Below are positions 1-6,078 of a DNA stretch of 14,049 nt, piece after piece. The notes beneath the pieces were generated by a model. It saw nothing but the letters and a program-made list of their open reading frames with translations, was not told the origin of the DNA and did no database searches. Numbering within the stretch: position 1 is the first letter of the stretch; each line of letters starts with the position of its first letter. Origin of the DNA: Christensenella sp. UBA6880 (GTDB taxonomy: Bacteria; Bacillota; Clostridia; Christensenellales; CAG-917); NCBI GenBank assembly GCA_002449145.1, contig DKCG01000002.1:64834-78882 (forward strand). Reading direction: 5' to 3'. Made by a program: the position numbers and the translations under genes.

Positions 1-42
1 ATTGTCCTTGCGGACAGCGATATTGCGGCACTGCCGCAGTGA
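1..42 (+). CDS. 3' end of an unidentified upstream gene (partial)
   Basis: Frame 1 is open from the window edge to a TGA at 40-42 and reads IVLADSDIAALPQ. Codon choice resembles the genes downstream, and a purine-rich AGGAAG lies just after the stop. Thirteen residues are too few to identify a family. The GCGGC-ACT-GCCGC palindrome at 26-38 lies inside this frame, so it need not be a terminator. That this is a real coding end is an inference; it could be non-coding leader DNA of hisS. Confidence 0.35.
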   Translation: MVLADSDIAALPQ

Positions 43-111
43 AGGAAGATCCGATTGATAGAAGCGATACGTCGCTTAATAAATAAAACGAAATACGAAC
101 ATAGAGGCAAT

Positions 112-1362
112 ATGATAAACATTCCTAAAGGAACCAAAGATATGCTTCCGAGCGAAGCATACAAGTGGCACTACGTCGAGGACGTCGCAAGAGAAGTTGC
201 GGCTTGCTTCGGATTCAAAGAGATTCGCACGCCGATGTTTGAACACACCGAACTCTTTTTGAGAGGCGTTGGCGAAACGACGGACATCGTGACGAAGGAA
301 ATGTATACTTTCGACGACAAGGGCGGCAGAAGTATGACTTTGCGCCCCGAAGGCACGGCAGGCGTTGCGCGCTGTTTTATCGAAAACGGCTTGCACCAAG
401 GCGTTATGCCTATGAAAGCGTACTACATCGCAAGCATATTCCGCTACGAGAAACCGCAAAACGGCAGACTCAGAGAACACCATCAATTCGGCGTGGAATG
501 TTACGGTTCGGACAGTCCGAGCGCAGACACGGAAGTCATTACGCTCGCTTCGACCTTTTTGAGAAAAGTGGGACTTAAGAGCCTCGAACTCAACATCAAC
601 AGCATAGGTTGCCCCAAGTGCAGAGCGGAATACAATAAGGCGTTGAAAGAGTACATCGGCGCAAACTTGCACCTTATGTGCGGTCAATGCCAAGCGAGAT
701 TTGAAAAGAATCCGCTTCGTATCCTCGACTGCAAGGAAGAAAAGTGCAAGCAAATCACCAAAAACGCGCCCAAAATCACCGATTATCTTTGCGACGATTG
801 CAGAGCGCACTTTGAAGAAGTGCAACGCATACTCACGTCGCTGGGTATAGAATTTAAGGTCAATCCGGGTATCGTACGCGGTTTGGACTACTACACGCGC
901 ACGGTATTCGAGTTCGTGTCCACGGACATAGGCGCGCAAGGTACGGTTTGCGGCGGCGGAAGATACAACAATCTCGTCGAGGAAGTGGGCGGCAAGCCTA
1001 CGCCTGCGGTCGGATTCGGTCTGGGACTGGAAAGACTCCTTTTGGTGCTTGAAAACACAAACAACCTTTCGGCAGAGCAAGAGTGTATGGACGTATATAT
1101 CGCGCCTATGGGCGACAAAGCGCAGGAAATTGCGAGAAAACTCGTGTTCGATATGCGCAACGCAGGCATAAAAGCCGAAACCGACATTATGCAAAGAGGT
1201 CTTAAAGCGCAAATGAAATACGCCGACCGTACGGGTGCGAAGTACGTTTGCGTACTCGGCGACGACGAGATAGAAAAAGGCGTCGTGAACGTCAAGAGAA
1301 TGAGCGATTCCGTCACGGAAGAATGTCGTATAGGCGACCTTTGCAGATTTTTTGAAAAATGA
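112..1362 (+). CDS. hisS: Histidyl-tRNA synthetase (HisRS)
   Basis: Cytoplasmic class II aminoacyl-tRNA synthetase that charges tRNA-His with histidine using ATP. With the ATG at 112 it has 416 residues, normal for bacterial HisRS, and begins MINIPKGTKD as the family does. Visible motifs are motif 2 around FRYEKP (110-115), the histidine-binding RGLDYYTR (256-263), motif 3 GFGLGLERLL (301-310), and a C-terminal anticodon-binding domain from about residue 325. The insertion at about 165-232 carries four cysteine pairs (CPKC 167-170, CGQC 190-193, C207/C212, CDDC 227-230), suggestive of metal binding; as I recall this occurs in clostridial HisRS. AGAGG at 103-107 precedes ATG 112. An upstream TTG at 55 has AGGAAG 6 bases before it and would add 19 residues; I prefer 112 because the family N-terminus begins there. 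The stop overlaps rseC by 4 bases, suggesting translational coupling. Confidence 0.95.
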   Translation: MINIPKGTKDMLPSEAYKWHYVEDVAREVAACFGFKEIRTPMFEHTELFLRGVGETTDIVTKEMYTFDDKGGRSMTLRPEGTAGVARCFIENGLHQGVMPMKAYYIASIFRYEKPQNGRLREHHQFGVECYGSDSPSADTEVITLASTFLRKVGLKSLELNINSIGCPKCRAEYNKALKEYIGANLHLMCGQCQARFEKNPLRILDCKEEKCKQITKNAPKITDYLCDDCRAHFEEVQRILTSLGIEFKVNPGIVRGLDYYTRTVFEFVSTDIGAQGTVCGGGRYNNLVEEVGGKPTPAVGFGLGLERLLLVLENTNNLSAEQECMDVYIAPMGDKAQEIARKLVFDMRNAGIKAETDIMQRGLKAQMKYADRTGAKYVCVLGDDEIEKGVVNVKRMSDSVTEECRIGDLCRFFEK

Positions 1363-1763
1363 CCGAAAGAGGAATAGTGGCAAAAATTAAGGGCAATAAA
1401 GCCACCGTGCGTTTCGACAGGCGCAGCGCGTGCGACAAATGCCATATGTGCGCAACCACCAAAGACGGTATGAAAGTCGAGGTCGTTGTCGAAAATACGC
1501 TCGGCGCAAACGTCGGCGATTTCGTCGAAGTGGAAATGGGCGAAAAGTACGTTCTCACGGCGGCGGCAATCGTGTACGTCATACCGCTCGTGCTTATCGG
1601 CGCGGGCATAGGCATAGGCACGCTCATCAACGAAGTGGCGCAAGCGATTTTGGCACTCGTCGGTCTTGTCGTCGGATTTGTCGTCGCAATCCTTCTCGAC
1701 AGACTCGTCATTCGCAAAAAGAAAGGTTTTGTGCCGACGATGAAAGCGATTGTTAATGAATAA
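1359..1763 (+). CDS. rseC: RseC-like SoxR-reducing / Rnf-associated membrane protein
   Basis: The protein has 134 residues: a short soluble N-terminal domain (1-60) with a cysteine cluster C25-x2-C28-x2-C31, then two hydrophobic segments (about 64-88 and 93-114) separated by a short polar turn, and a basic tail RKKK. This is the architecture of the RseC/MucC family (SoxR reducing system), small inner-membrane redox proteins often encoded near Rnf electron-transport genes. The cysteines are the likely redox or metal site. The gene overlaps the hisS stop as ATGA and has no Shine-Dalgarno of its own, so it is probably translated by coupling. No Rnf or SoxR gene lies within the window, so its partner is unknown. 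The stop codon lies inside a tandem AT-rich repeat. Confidence 0.8.
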   Translation: MTERGIVAKIKGNKATVRFDRRSACDKCHMCATTKDGMKVEVVVENTLGANVGDFVEVEMGEKYVLTAAAIVYVIPLVLIGAGIGIGTLINEVAQAILALVGLVVGFVVAILLDRLVIRKKKGFVPTMKAIVNE

Positions 1764-1785
1764 TTAATAATGAATAATTAATAAT
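1758..1785 (+). repeat. Perfect tandem repeat, 2 x 14 bp
   Basis: GAATAATTAATAAT occurs twice back to back (1758-1771, 1772-1785) with no mismatch. The first copy supplies the last codon and stop of rseC. Similar AT-rich arrays are, from memory, common at the edge of intergenic repeats in clostridial metagenome assemblies; that link is inference. Confidence 0.8.
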
Positions 1786-2182
1786 TGCGGAAGGCGAAGC
1801 CTTAATCCGATTGCTCAAACGGCGTTGCGGTAGAGTCAATCGCCCTCGCCGTCATTCAGAACGTAGCGTGGGAATCCCCTAAATAGAAACGAAAATATTT
1901 GAGGCGATTGTCACAAACCGCACTTGTTCTCGCAATCACTAACCGCGCAGAGAATTTGTGCTATCAGTACAAACACGTATAAAATTTCAAGCCACAGTTT
2001 CGCCAAATTATCTGCTTGGTGAAGCGCACTTCGTGCGCAAGTGGAAAAATTTGAACGGCGGTCGGGCGAGACGCGTTAAACAACACATTCGGTGAATGTG
2101 TTGTAGCCAAAGCGAACGAGGCGGATTGCCTTGCAAACGCCGAAGTCCAAACACCTGAGGAAGGGGGAAGTGTTATTTTTTT
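1786..2182. repeat. Gene-free mosaic of intergenic repeat elements
   Basis: No convincing gene occurs between rseC and trxA. Visible structure: AAGGC-GAA-GCCTT at 1791-1803; GATTGCTC (1809-1816) pairing with GAG+CAATC (1833-1841); CAATCGCC (1837-1844) pairing with GGCGATTG (1903-1910), around a stretch (about 1851-1880) that resembles the widespread CATTCTGAGCGAAGC-type intergenic repeat; GCGCAC-TTC-GTGCGC (2024-2038); and a perfect 10-bp stem CAACACATTC-GGT-GAATGTGTTG (2081-2103). Read on the minus strand, about 2010-2055 encodes FKFFHLRTKCASPSR, a peptide I remember from many spurious ORFs annotated over repeats in gut Clostridia. Repeat identity is from memory and needs BLASTN. Confidence 0.6.
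2150..2182 (+). terminator. Weak terminator-like hairpin
   Basis: AACAC (2150-2154) can pair with GTGTT (2170-2174) and is followed by A and seven T (2176-2182). The stem is only 5 bp, so this is a weak candidate for the end of hisS-rseC transcription, or simply the end of the repeat element. Confidence 0.3.
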
Positions 2183-2245
2183 CGAGTGCCTGATAGAGCA
2201 TTGCGGCAAATAATAATATAAAATAAATTCAAGGAAGACAAACTT

Positions 2246-2563
2246 ATGAAAGACTATATCGTATTGAACGAGCAAAATTTTGACGAAGTGACGTCCAAAG
2301 GCGTCGCGCTTGTGGATTTTTGGGCGACTTGGTGCGGTCCTTGCAGAATGATGGCGCCCAACGTCGAGGACATCGCAACCGAGTACAAAGGCAAAGTTAC
2401 AGTCGGCAAAGTGGATGTTGACGAGTGCCCGAATCTCGCAATGCGTTTCGGCATTATGTCCATCCCGACACTCATTGTCTTTAAGGACGGCGAGAAAAAA
2501 GAAGTGCTTGTGGGCTATCGTCTCAAAATGCAAATCGCCGAAGTGCTTGACAAATACCTTTGA
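2246..2563 (+). CDS. trxA: Thioredoxin
   Basis: Small cytoplasmic disulfide reductase, 105 residues, the usual thioredoxin length. The active site WCGPC has redox cysteines C30 and C33, the buried acid is D24 (DFWATWCGPC), and the cis-proline is P74 in SIPT. There is no signal peptide. It would be reduced by a thioredoxin reductase not present here, and reduces protein disulfides and peroxidases. The start is fixed by AGGAAG at 2232-2237, 8 bases upstream. It stands alone between repeat-rich DNA and glyA. A possible but poor promoter, TTGCGG (2201-2206) and TAAATT (2224-2229) with 17-bp spacing, lies upstream. Many Clostridia carry several thioredoxins, so the symbol is generic. Confidence 0.93.
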   Translation: MKDYIVLNEQNFDEVTSKGVALVDFWATWCGPCRMMAPNVEDIATEYKGKVTVGKVDVDECPNLAMRFGIMSIPTLIVFKDGEKKEVLVGYRLKMQIAEVLDKYL

Positions 2564-2670
2564 TTGAAACGTAAAATCCGCAAAAATCGAATTTTACGGC
2601 AAAAAAACGAGCAAAAATCACGCCATATAACGCTTTTATACGGCGAATAGACTATTAGGAAAAACGAAAG
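2564..2670 (+). other. Structured trxA-glyA intergenic region / glyA leader
   Basis: Two inverted repeats are visible. CGTAAAAT (2570-2577) pairs perfectly with ATTTTACG (2591-2598). CGCCATATAA (2621-2630) pairs with TTATACGGCG (2636-2645) with one A-C mismatch and a 5-base loop. Neither is followed by a T tract on the plus strand, so they are not canonical terminators. The second may be an operator or a leader hairpin of glyA. I recognise no known riboswitch consensus. AGGA at 2657-2660 is the glyA ribosome site. Confidence 0.45.
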
Positions 2671-3927
2671 ATGATTGATTTGAAAAGCATAAAACAAGTT
2701 GACCCCGAACTTTACGAGTCAATGCTCAAAGAACTTAAGCGTCAACAGCATAATCTCGAACTTATCGCAAGCGAAAACATAGTGTCCGAAGCGGTGCTTG
2801 CCGCCGCGGGAACTTTCTATACCAACAAGTATGCTGAAGGTTACCCCGGCAAAAGATATTACGGCGGTTGCGAATACGTCGATATTGCCGAGCAACTCGC
2901 AATCGAGCGCGCAAAGCAACTTTTCGGCGTGAAATACGCAAACGTTCAACCGCATTGCGGCTCGAACGCCAACTTTGCGGCGTATTATGCGTTGCTAAAC
3001 AGCGGCGATACGATTTTGGGAATGACTCTTGCGGACGGCGGACACCTCACGCACGGCGCAAAAGTGAATATGAGCGGCAAACTTTTCAACTGCGTAGGCT
3101 ACGGAATCGACCCCGAAACCGAACGTATCGACTATGACAAAGTGCGCGAAATCGCACTCGAATGTAAGCCTAAACTCATCGTCGCGGGCGCAAGCGCGTA
3201 TCCGAGATTTATCGACTACGAGAAATTCAGAGAAATTGCGGACGAAGTGGGCGCGTATCTTATGGCGGACATCGCGCACGTTGCGGGTATGGTTGCGGTC
3301 GGATTGCACCCGAGCCCCGTCGGTTACGCTCACGTCATCACGTCAACCACGCACAAGACGTTGAGAGGACCCAGAGGCGGCCTTATCCTTTGCGACGACG
3401 AGGAAATCGCAAAAAAGATAAACAAAGCGGTTTTCCCCGGCAGTCAAGGCGGCCCGCTTATGCACATAATCGCCGCAAAAGCAGTCGCTTTCAAAGAGGC
3501 TCTTTCGCCCGAATTTAAGACTTATCAGGAACAAATCCTCAAAAACGCAAAGGCTATGGCGGACAGACTTATAAAAAGAGGGCTGCGCCTTGTCAGTGGC
3601 GGCACGGACAATCATATGATGCTCGTAAATCTCGTCGGTAGCGGCGTAAACGGCAAGCAACTCGAAACGTGGCTCGATACGGCGCATATCACCGTCAACA
3701 AAAATTCAGTGCCCAACGAACCGCTTCCGCCGTCGCTTACGAGCGGCATAAGAGTGGGTACGCCGGCAGTCACCACCAGAGGTATGAAAGAAGCCGATAT
3801 GATAAAAATCGCCGATATGATTGCGGACGTCGTCGAGGGCGGCGAGAGCGCGATTGAGTCGGTAAAGGCGCGTGCAATCGCTCTTTGCGACGAATATCCT
3901 ATCTACAAGGACGCCGTGACGCTTTGA
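2671..3927 (+). CDS. glyA: Serine hydroxymethyltransferase
   Basis: PLP enzyme that interconverts serine and glycine while passing a one-carbon unit to tetrahydrofolate, the main cytoplasmic source of one-carbon units. It has 418 residues, the family norm. Landmarks: N-terminal ELIASEN (30-36), YAEGYPGKRYYGG (54-66), the aspartate region MADIAHVAG near 199-207, and the PLP lysine in TSTTHKTLRGPRGG; that lysine is residue 229, the same number as in E. coli GlyA. Start: ATG with AGGA 10 bases upstream; the next in-frame ATG would remove conserved sequence. It is probably transcribed alone, since a leader hairpin precedes it and a strong intrinsic terminator follows at 3965. Its last 29 bases overlap the 3' end of a convergent minus-strand ORF. 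Confidence 0.96.
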   Translation: MIDLKSIKQVDPELYESMLKELKRQQHNLELIASENIVSEAVLAAAGTFYTNKYAEGYPGKRYYGGCEYVDIAEQLAIERAKQLFGVKYANVQPHCGSNANFAAYYALLNSGDTILGMTLADGGHLTHGAKVNMSGKLFNCVGYGIDPETERIDYDKVREIALECKPKLIVAGASAYPRFIDYEKFREIADEVGAYLMADIAHVAGMVAVGLHPSPVGYAHVITSTTHKTLRGPRGGLILCDDEEIAKKINKAVFPGSQGGPLMHIIAAKAVAFKEALSPEFKTYQEQILKNAKAMADRLIKRGLRLVSGGTDNHMMLVNLVGSGVNGKQLETWLDTAHITVNKNSVPNEPLPPSLTSGIRVGTPAVTTRGMKEADMIKIADMIADVVEGGESAIESVKARAIALCDEYPIYKDAVTL

Positions 3928-4504
3928 TAAGCGCGTAAAGCGAAGATATTACTTCGTAACCTGCAAACGCAACGGGATAAAACGGATCTCGTTGCGTTTT
4001 TTCTTTTTCCGAGTTTTGATTATTGTTCGTATTGTTGTCGTTTGAATTGCCGTTTTGACTCATTCTTACGTTCTGTTGCTCGGCTTTCTTTCCGTTCGAT
4101 TCGCATTTGCCGTCGGCTTTTTCGTTTGATTTTTCGTCGGTTTTGGGCTGCTCGCTCGTTTTCGGCTTTTGCATAAGCGACATAACGAGGGGAAGCATAC
4201 TCGCAACGTCCGCTTTTCCGTTTTGCATATTGCAAAGTAGCGAAAGCATAGGATTTTGCCCCGCAAGACTTTTCAGAAAATCGTTTTTGACGTCGCGATT
4301 TCCTTCGGGCGGCGAAAAATCCAGCCGAATTTGCTCGCCTATGCCGTTTTGAAGCGCGAACGCAGGTTTTTCGATACGATTATCGTCGCGGGCGAGAGGG
4401 CGCGCGTTTTGCGCGTTTGGCGGCTCGCATTGCGCTTTTTGTCCGTCGTTTTTTTGCGACAGCATTTGCATAAGCATAGACATTGCGTTCATATCCAAAT
4501 TCAT
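3899..4504 (-). CDS. Asn/Gln/Lys-rich hypothetical protein
   Basis: I do not recognise this 201-residue protein. It has a Met-rich start (MNLDMNAMSMLMQMLS), a hydrophobic patch NPMLSLLCNMQ...MLPLVMSLMQ (about 84-111), a long polar low-complexity linker (113-172) rich in K, E, N, Q and S, and a compact aromatic C-terminal block DPFYPVAFAGYEVISSLYALI (173-193). There is no signal peptide; a classical membrane helix is unlikely. Support for a real gene: an AGGTGA just upstream of the start, amphipathic hydrophobic blocks, and a divergent arrangement with another Asn-rich gene. Against: low complexity, a 29-base overlap with glyA, and a glyA terminator inside it. Its C-terminal block is encoded across that terminator. 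Function unknown; a role with the neighbouring protease is speculation. Confidence 0.6.
   Translation of the reverse strand: MNLDMNAMSMLMQMLSQKNDGQKAQCEPPNAQNARPLARDDNRIEKPAFALQNGIGEQIRLDFSPPEGNRDVKNDFLKSLAGQNPMLSLLCNMQNGKADVASMLPLVMSLMQKPKTSEQPKTDEKSNEKADGKCESNGKKAEQQNVRMSQNGNSNDNNTNNNQNSEKEKTQRDPFYPVAFAGYEVISSLYALIKASRRPCR
3965..4008 (+). terminator. Strong intrinsic terminator of glyA, inside an opposing ORF
   Basis: A 14-bp stem, 3965-3978 with 3986-3999 (AAACGCAACGGGAT against ATCTCGTTGCGTTT, one G-U pair) has a 7-base loop and is followed by TTTCTTTTT. It begins 37 bases after the glyA stop. On the minus strand no T tract follows, so it is directional. It lies within the coding sequence of the minus-strand gene at 3899-4504. 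Confidence 0.9.
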
Positions 4505-4530
4505 AGTTCACCTGTCACAACCATTTTATG

Positions 4531-4551
4531 CGCACATATATTGAATGTGCG
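4531..4551. promoter_or_regulatory. Inverted repeat in the divergent promoter region
   Basis: CGCACAT (4531-4537) and ATGTGCG (4545-4551) form a perfect 7-bp inverted repeat around a 7-base AT-rich centre, inside the 56-bp gap between two divergent genes. Its right arm runs into the Shine-Dalgarno GGAGG (4551-4555). It could be an operator shared by both genes, or a hairpin affecting ribosome access to the 4561 gene. Confidence 0.4.
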
Positions 4552-4560
4552 GAGGAATTT

Positions 4561-4881
4561 ATGAATTTTTACGACTTCAACGGTATGAACGCGCGAAACG
4601 GTCAAACGCAAAACGGCGTCGGAAACGGCGCGCAAAACGGTACTCAGAACCGCAACGGCGAGCAGTGTAATAGCGAATCTTTCGAGCAGAAATTCGCCTC
4701 GTACGCGCAAAAGAGCGAGGAAGAACTCACCGCGCAACTTCTCGACGTAGCAAGGCGTATGAAAGAGCAGGGCAGTTTCGACCAAAGCGCGCTCGAAAAC
4801 CTATACAACACCGCGTATCCTATGCTCGGCGAAATGCAAAGACAGCGTATGCGAAGCATAATCGATATGCTCAAAGGTTGA
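4561..4881 (+). CDS. Small Asn-rich hypothetical protein upstream of protease
   Basis: A 106-residue protein with an Asn/Gly/Gln-rich disordered N-terminus (1-38) and a compact, probably helical C-terminal domain (about 40-106): FEQKFASYAQKSEEEL, then a helix to RRMKEQG, and a final YPMLGEMQRQRMRSIIDMLK. From memory, small clostridial hypothetical proteins with a similar C-terminal pattern (a PML-x-x-xQR-x-R motif) exist, but I cannot name a family. The start is ATG 4561, not the in-frame ATG at 4528, because GGAGG lies 5 bases before 4561. The stop is 6 bases before the subtilisin gene, whose ribosome site overlaps this gene's end, so the two are almost certainly co-transcribed. It has no transmembrane segment or signal peptide. 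A substrate, chaperone or regulator of the protease is possible but unproven. Confidence 0.72.
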   Translation: MNFYDFNGMNARNGQTQNGVGNGAQNGTQNRNGEQCNSESFEQKFASYAQKSEEELTAQLLDVARRMKEQGSFDQSALENLYNTAYPMLGEMQRQRMRSIIDMLKG

Positions 4882-4887
4882 GGCGGT

Positions 4888-6078
4888 ATGGACAAAATCG
4901 ACGCGCGAATCATCGAGCAACTCAAATCCTCGAAAAAGACGAACGACGGACTGGTAAAAACACTGTCGAAGGACAGCGGCAAGGTTGACGCACTCGTCAG
5001 AGTTCGCAATCCGTTGCAACTCGGCTTGCTCGAAAGAAACTTCGAGGTTGCGGCGTGTTATCCGTTTATCCGCTCGATAGGCATAAAATGCGGACTCGAC
5101 GACGCAATAAAACTCGAAAGAATGAACGAGGTGGAATACGTTTGCGCCCAAAGCAAAGCGTTCACACTTTCGGACGAGTTTTCGGGCGGCGACGAGCGGC
5201 AAGAAGAATCGCAAGCCGAGATTTCGAGAAGATACAACGCGGTCGAATCGAGTTTTAGGCTATCTAACCGCACGTTTTATCCGATTCCGACTTTTGACGA
5301 GGGGTTGAACGGCAAGGGCATTACGCTTTGCGTTATGGATACGGGCGTATCGCCGCACCTCGATTTGTCCGTGCCTAAAAACAGAATTATAGGTTCGGTG
5401 GATTTCATAAATGACGAAAAATATCCCTACGACGACAACGGACACGGCACTTTCGTTGCGGGCGTTGCCGTGGGCAACGGAACTCTGTCGGCAAAAGGCA
5501 TACGAGGGGTTGCGCCTATGGCAAACGTGCTGTCCGTCAAGGTGATAGAAAAGAAAGGCGAGAGCGGTACGTTCAAAATCCTCGACGGTATGCAGTGGCT
5601 TTTCGACAATTTCAGACAATACGGCGTAAGAGTGGTGTGTATGAGTTTCGGCGCAGAGCCTCTCGATTACGCCGACCCGCTGAAAATCGGCGCGGAAATG
5701 CTTGCAAGAAGCGGTCTTATCGTGGTTGCGGCGGCAGGAAACAGCGGCGAAAACTCTTTGAAATCGCCTGCGATAAGCAACGAAATCATAGCAGTCGGCG
5801 CAGTTGACGAAAACAACGCTATCGCAAGTTTTTCCTCAAGAGGCAAATATAAGGGAATCAAACGCCCCGACGTATACGCAAAGGGTACGAACATAAAGGG
5901 CATACAGGCGGGCGGCGCATATTCGAGTATGAGCGGAACTTCGGTTGCCGCGCCGTACGTTGCGGGCGCGTGCTGTCTGCTTTGCCAAAAGTACAGCAAA
6001 ATCACGCCGTTTCAAGCAAAAACAGCGATTCTAAACGCTTCAATTGACGTAAGCGGAACGAAAATATTTACTTTGTGA
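4888..6078 (+). CDS. Subtilisin-like (S8) serine peptidase, AprX-like, cytoplasmic
   Basis: A 396-residue subtilase with an intact triad: D151 in VMDTGVSPH, H186 in DNGHGTFVAG, S352 in MSGTSVAAP, with oxyanion N285 in AAAGNSGE. There is no N-terminal signal peptide or membrane segment, so it probably acts in the cytoplasm, like B. subtilis AprX, which it resembles in length and in the PYDDNGHGT and SGTSxAxP regions. Residues about 30-95 (from VDALVRVRN to MNEVEYVCAQ) look like an I9-type propeptide/inhibitor domain, followed by a polar linker to about 135. The start is ATG 4888 with GAGGCGG just upstream, overlapping the end of the preceding small gene. The 3' end overlaps the convergent desulfurase gene by 11 bases. 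Substrate unknown. Confidence 0.88.
   Translation: MDKIDARIIEQLKSSKKTNDGLVKTLSKDSGKVDALVRVRNPLQLGLLERNFEVAACYPFIRSIGIKCGLDDAIKLERMNEVEYVCAQSKAFTLSDEFSGGDERQEESQAEISRRYNAVESSFRLSNRTFYPIPTFDEGLNGKGITLCVMDTGVSPHLDLSVPKNRIIGSVDFINDEKYPYDDNGHGTFVAGVAVGNGTLSAKGIRGVAPMANVLSVKVIEKKGESGTFKILDGMQWLFDNFRQYGVRVVCMSFGAEPLDYADPLKIGAEMLARSGLIVVAAAGNSGENSLKSPAISNEIIAVGAVDENNAIASFSSRGKYKGIKRPDVYAKGTNIKGIQAGGAYSSMSGTSVAAPYVAGACCLLCQKYSKITPFQAKTAILNASIDVSGTKIFTL

Noticed and set aside
26..38. GCGGC-ACT-GCCGC palindrome as a terminator or T-box part before hisS
   Set aside because: It has no T tract and lies within an apparent coding frame; no T-box motif is visible in the 111 bases available.
76..1383. Long minus-strand ORFs antisense to hisS, nfnB and obgE
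   Set aside because: They are shadows produced by codon bias of the real plus-strand genes; they are Arg/Phe/Val-rich with no motif.
1964..2533. 189-residue minus-strand ORF over the repeat region and trxA
   Set aside because: It runs antisense through trxA and through palindromic repeats. Its composition reflects the complement of those, and there is no ribosome site.
2570..2598. CGTAAAAT/ATTTTACG hairpin as the trxA terminator
   Set aside because: The stem is AT-rich with a 13-base loop and is followed by A-rich rather than T-rich sequence on the plus strand.
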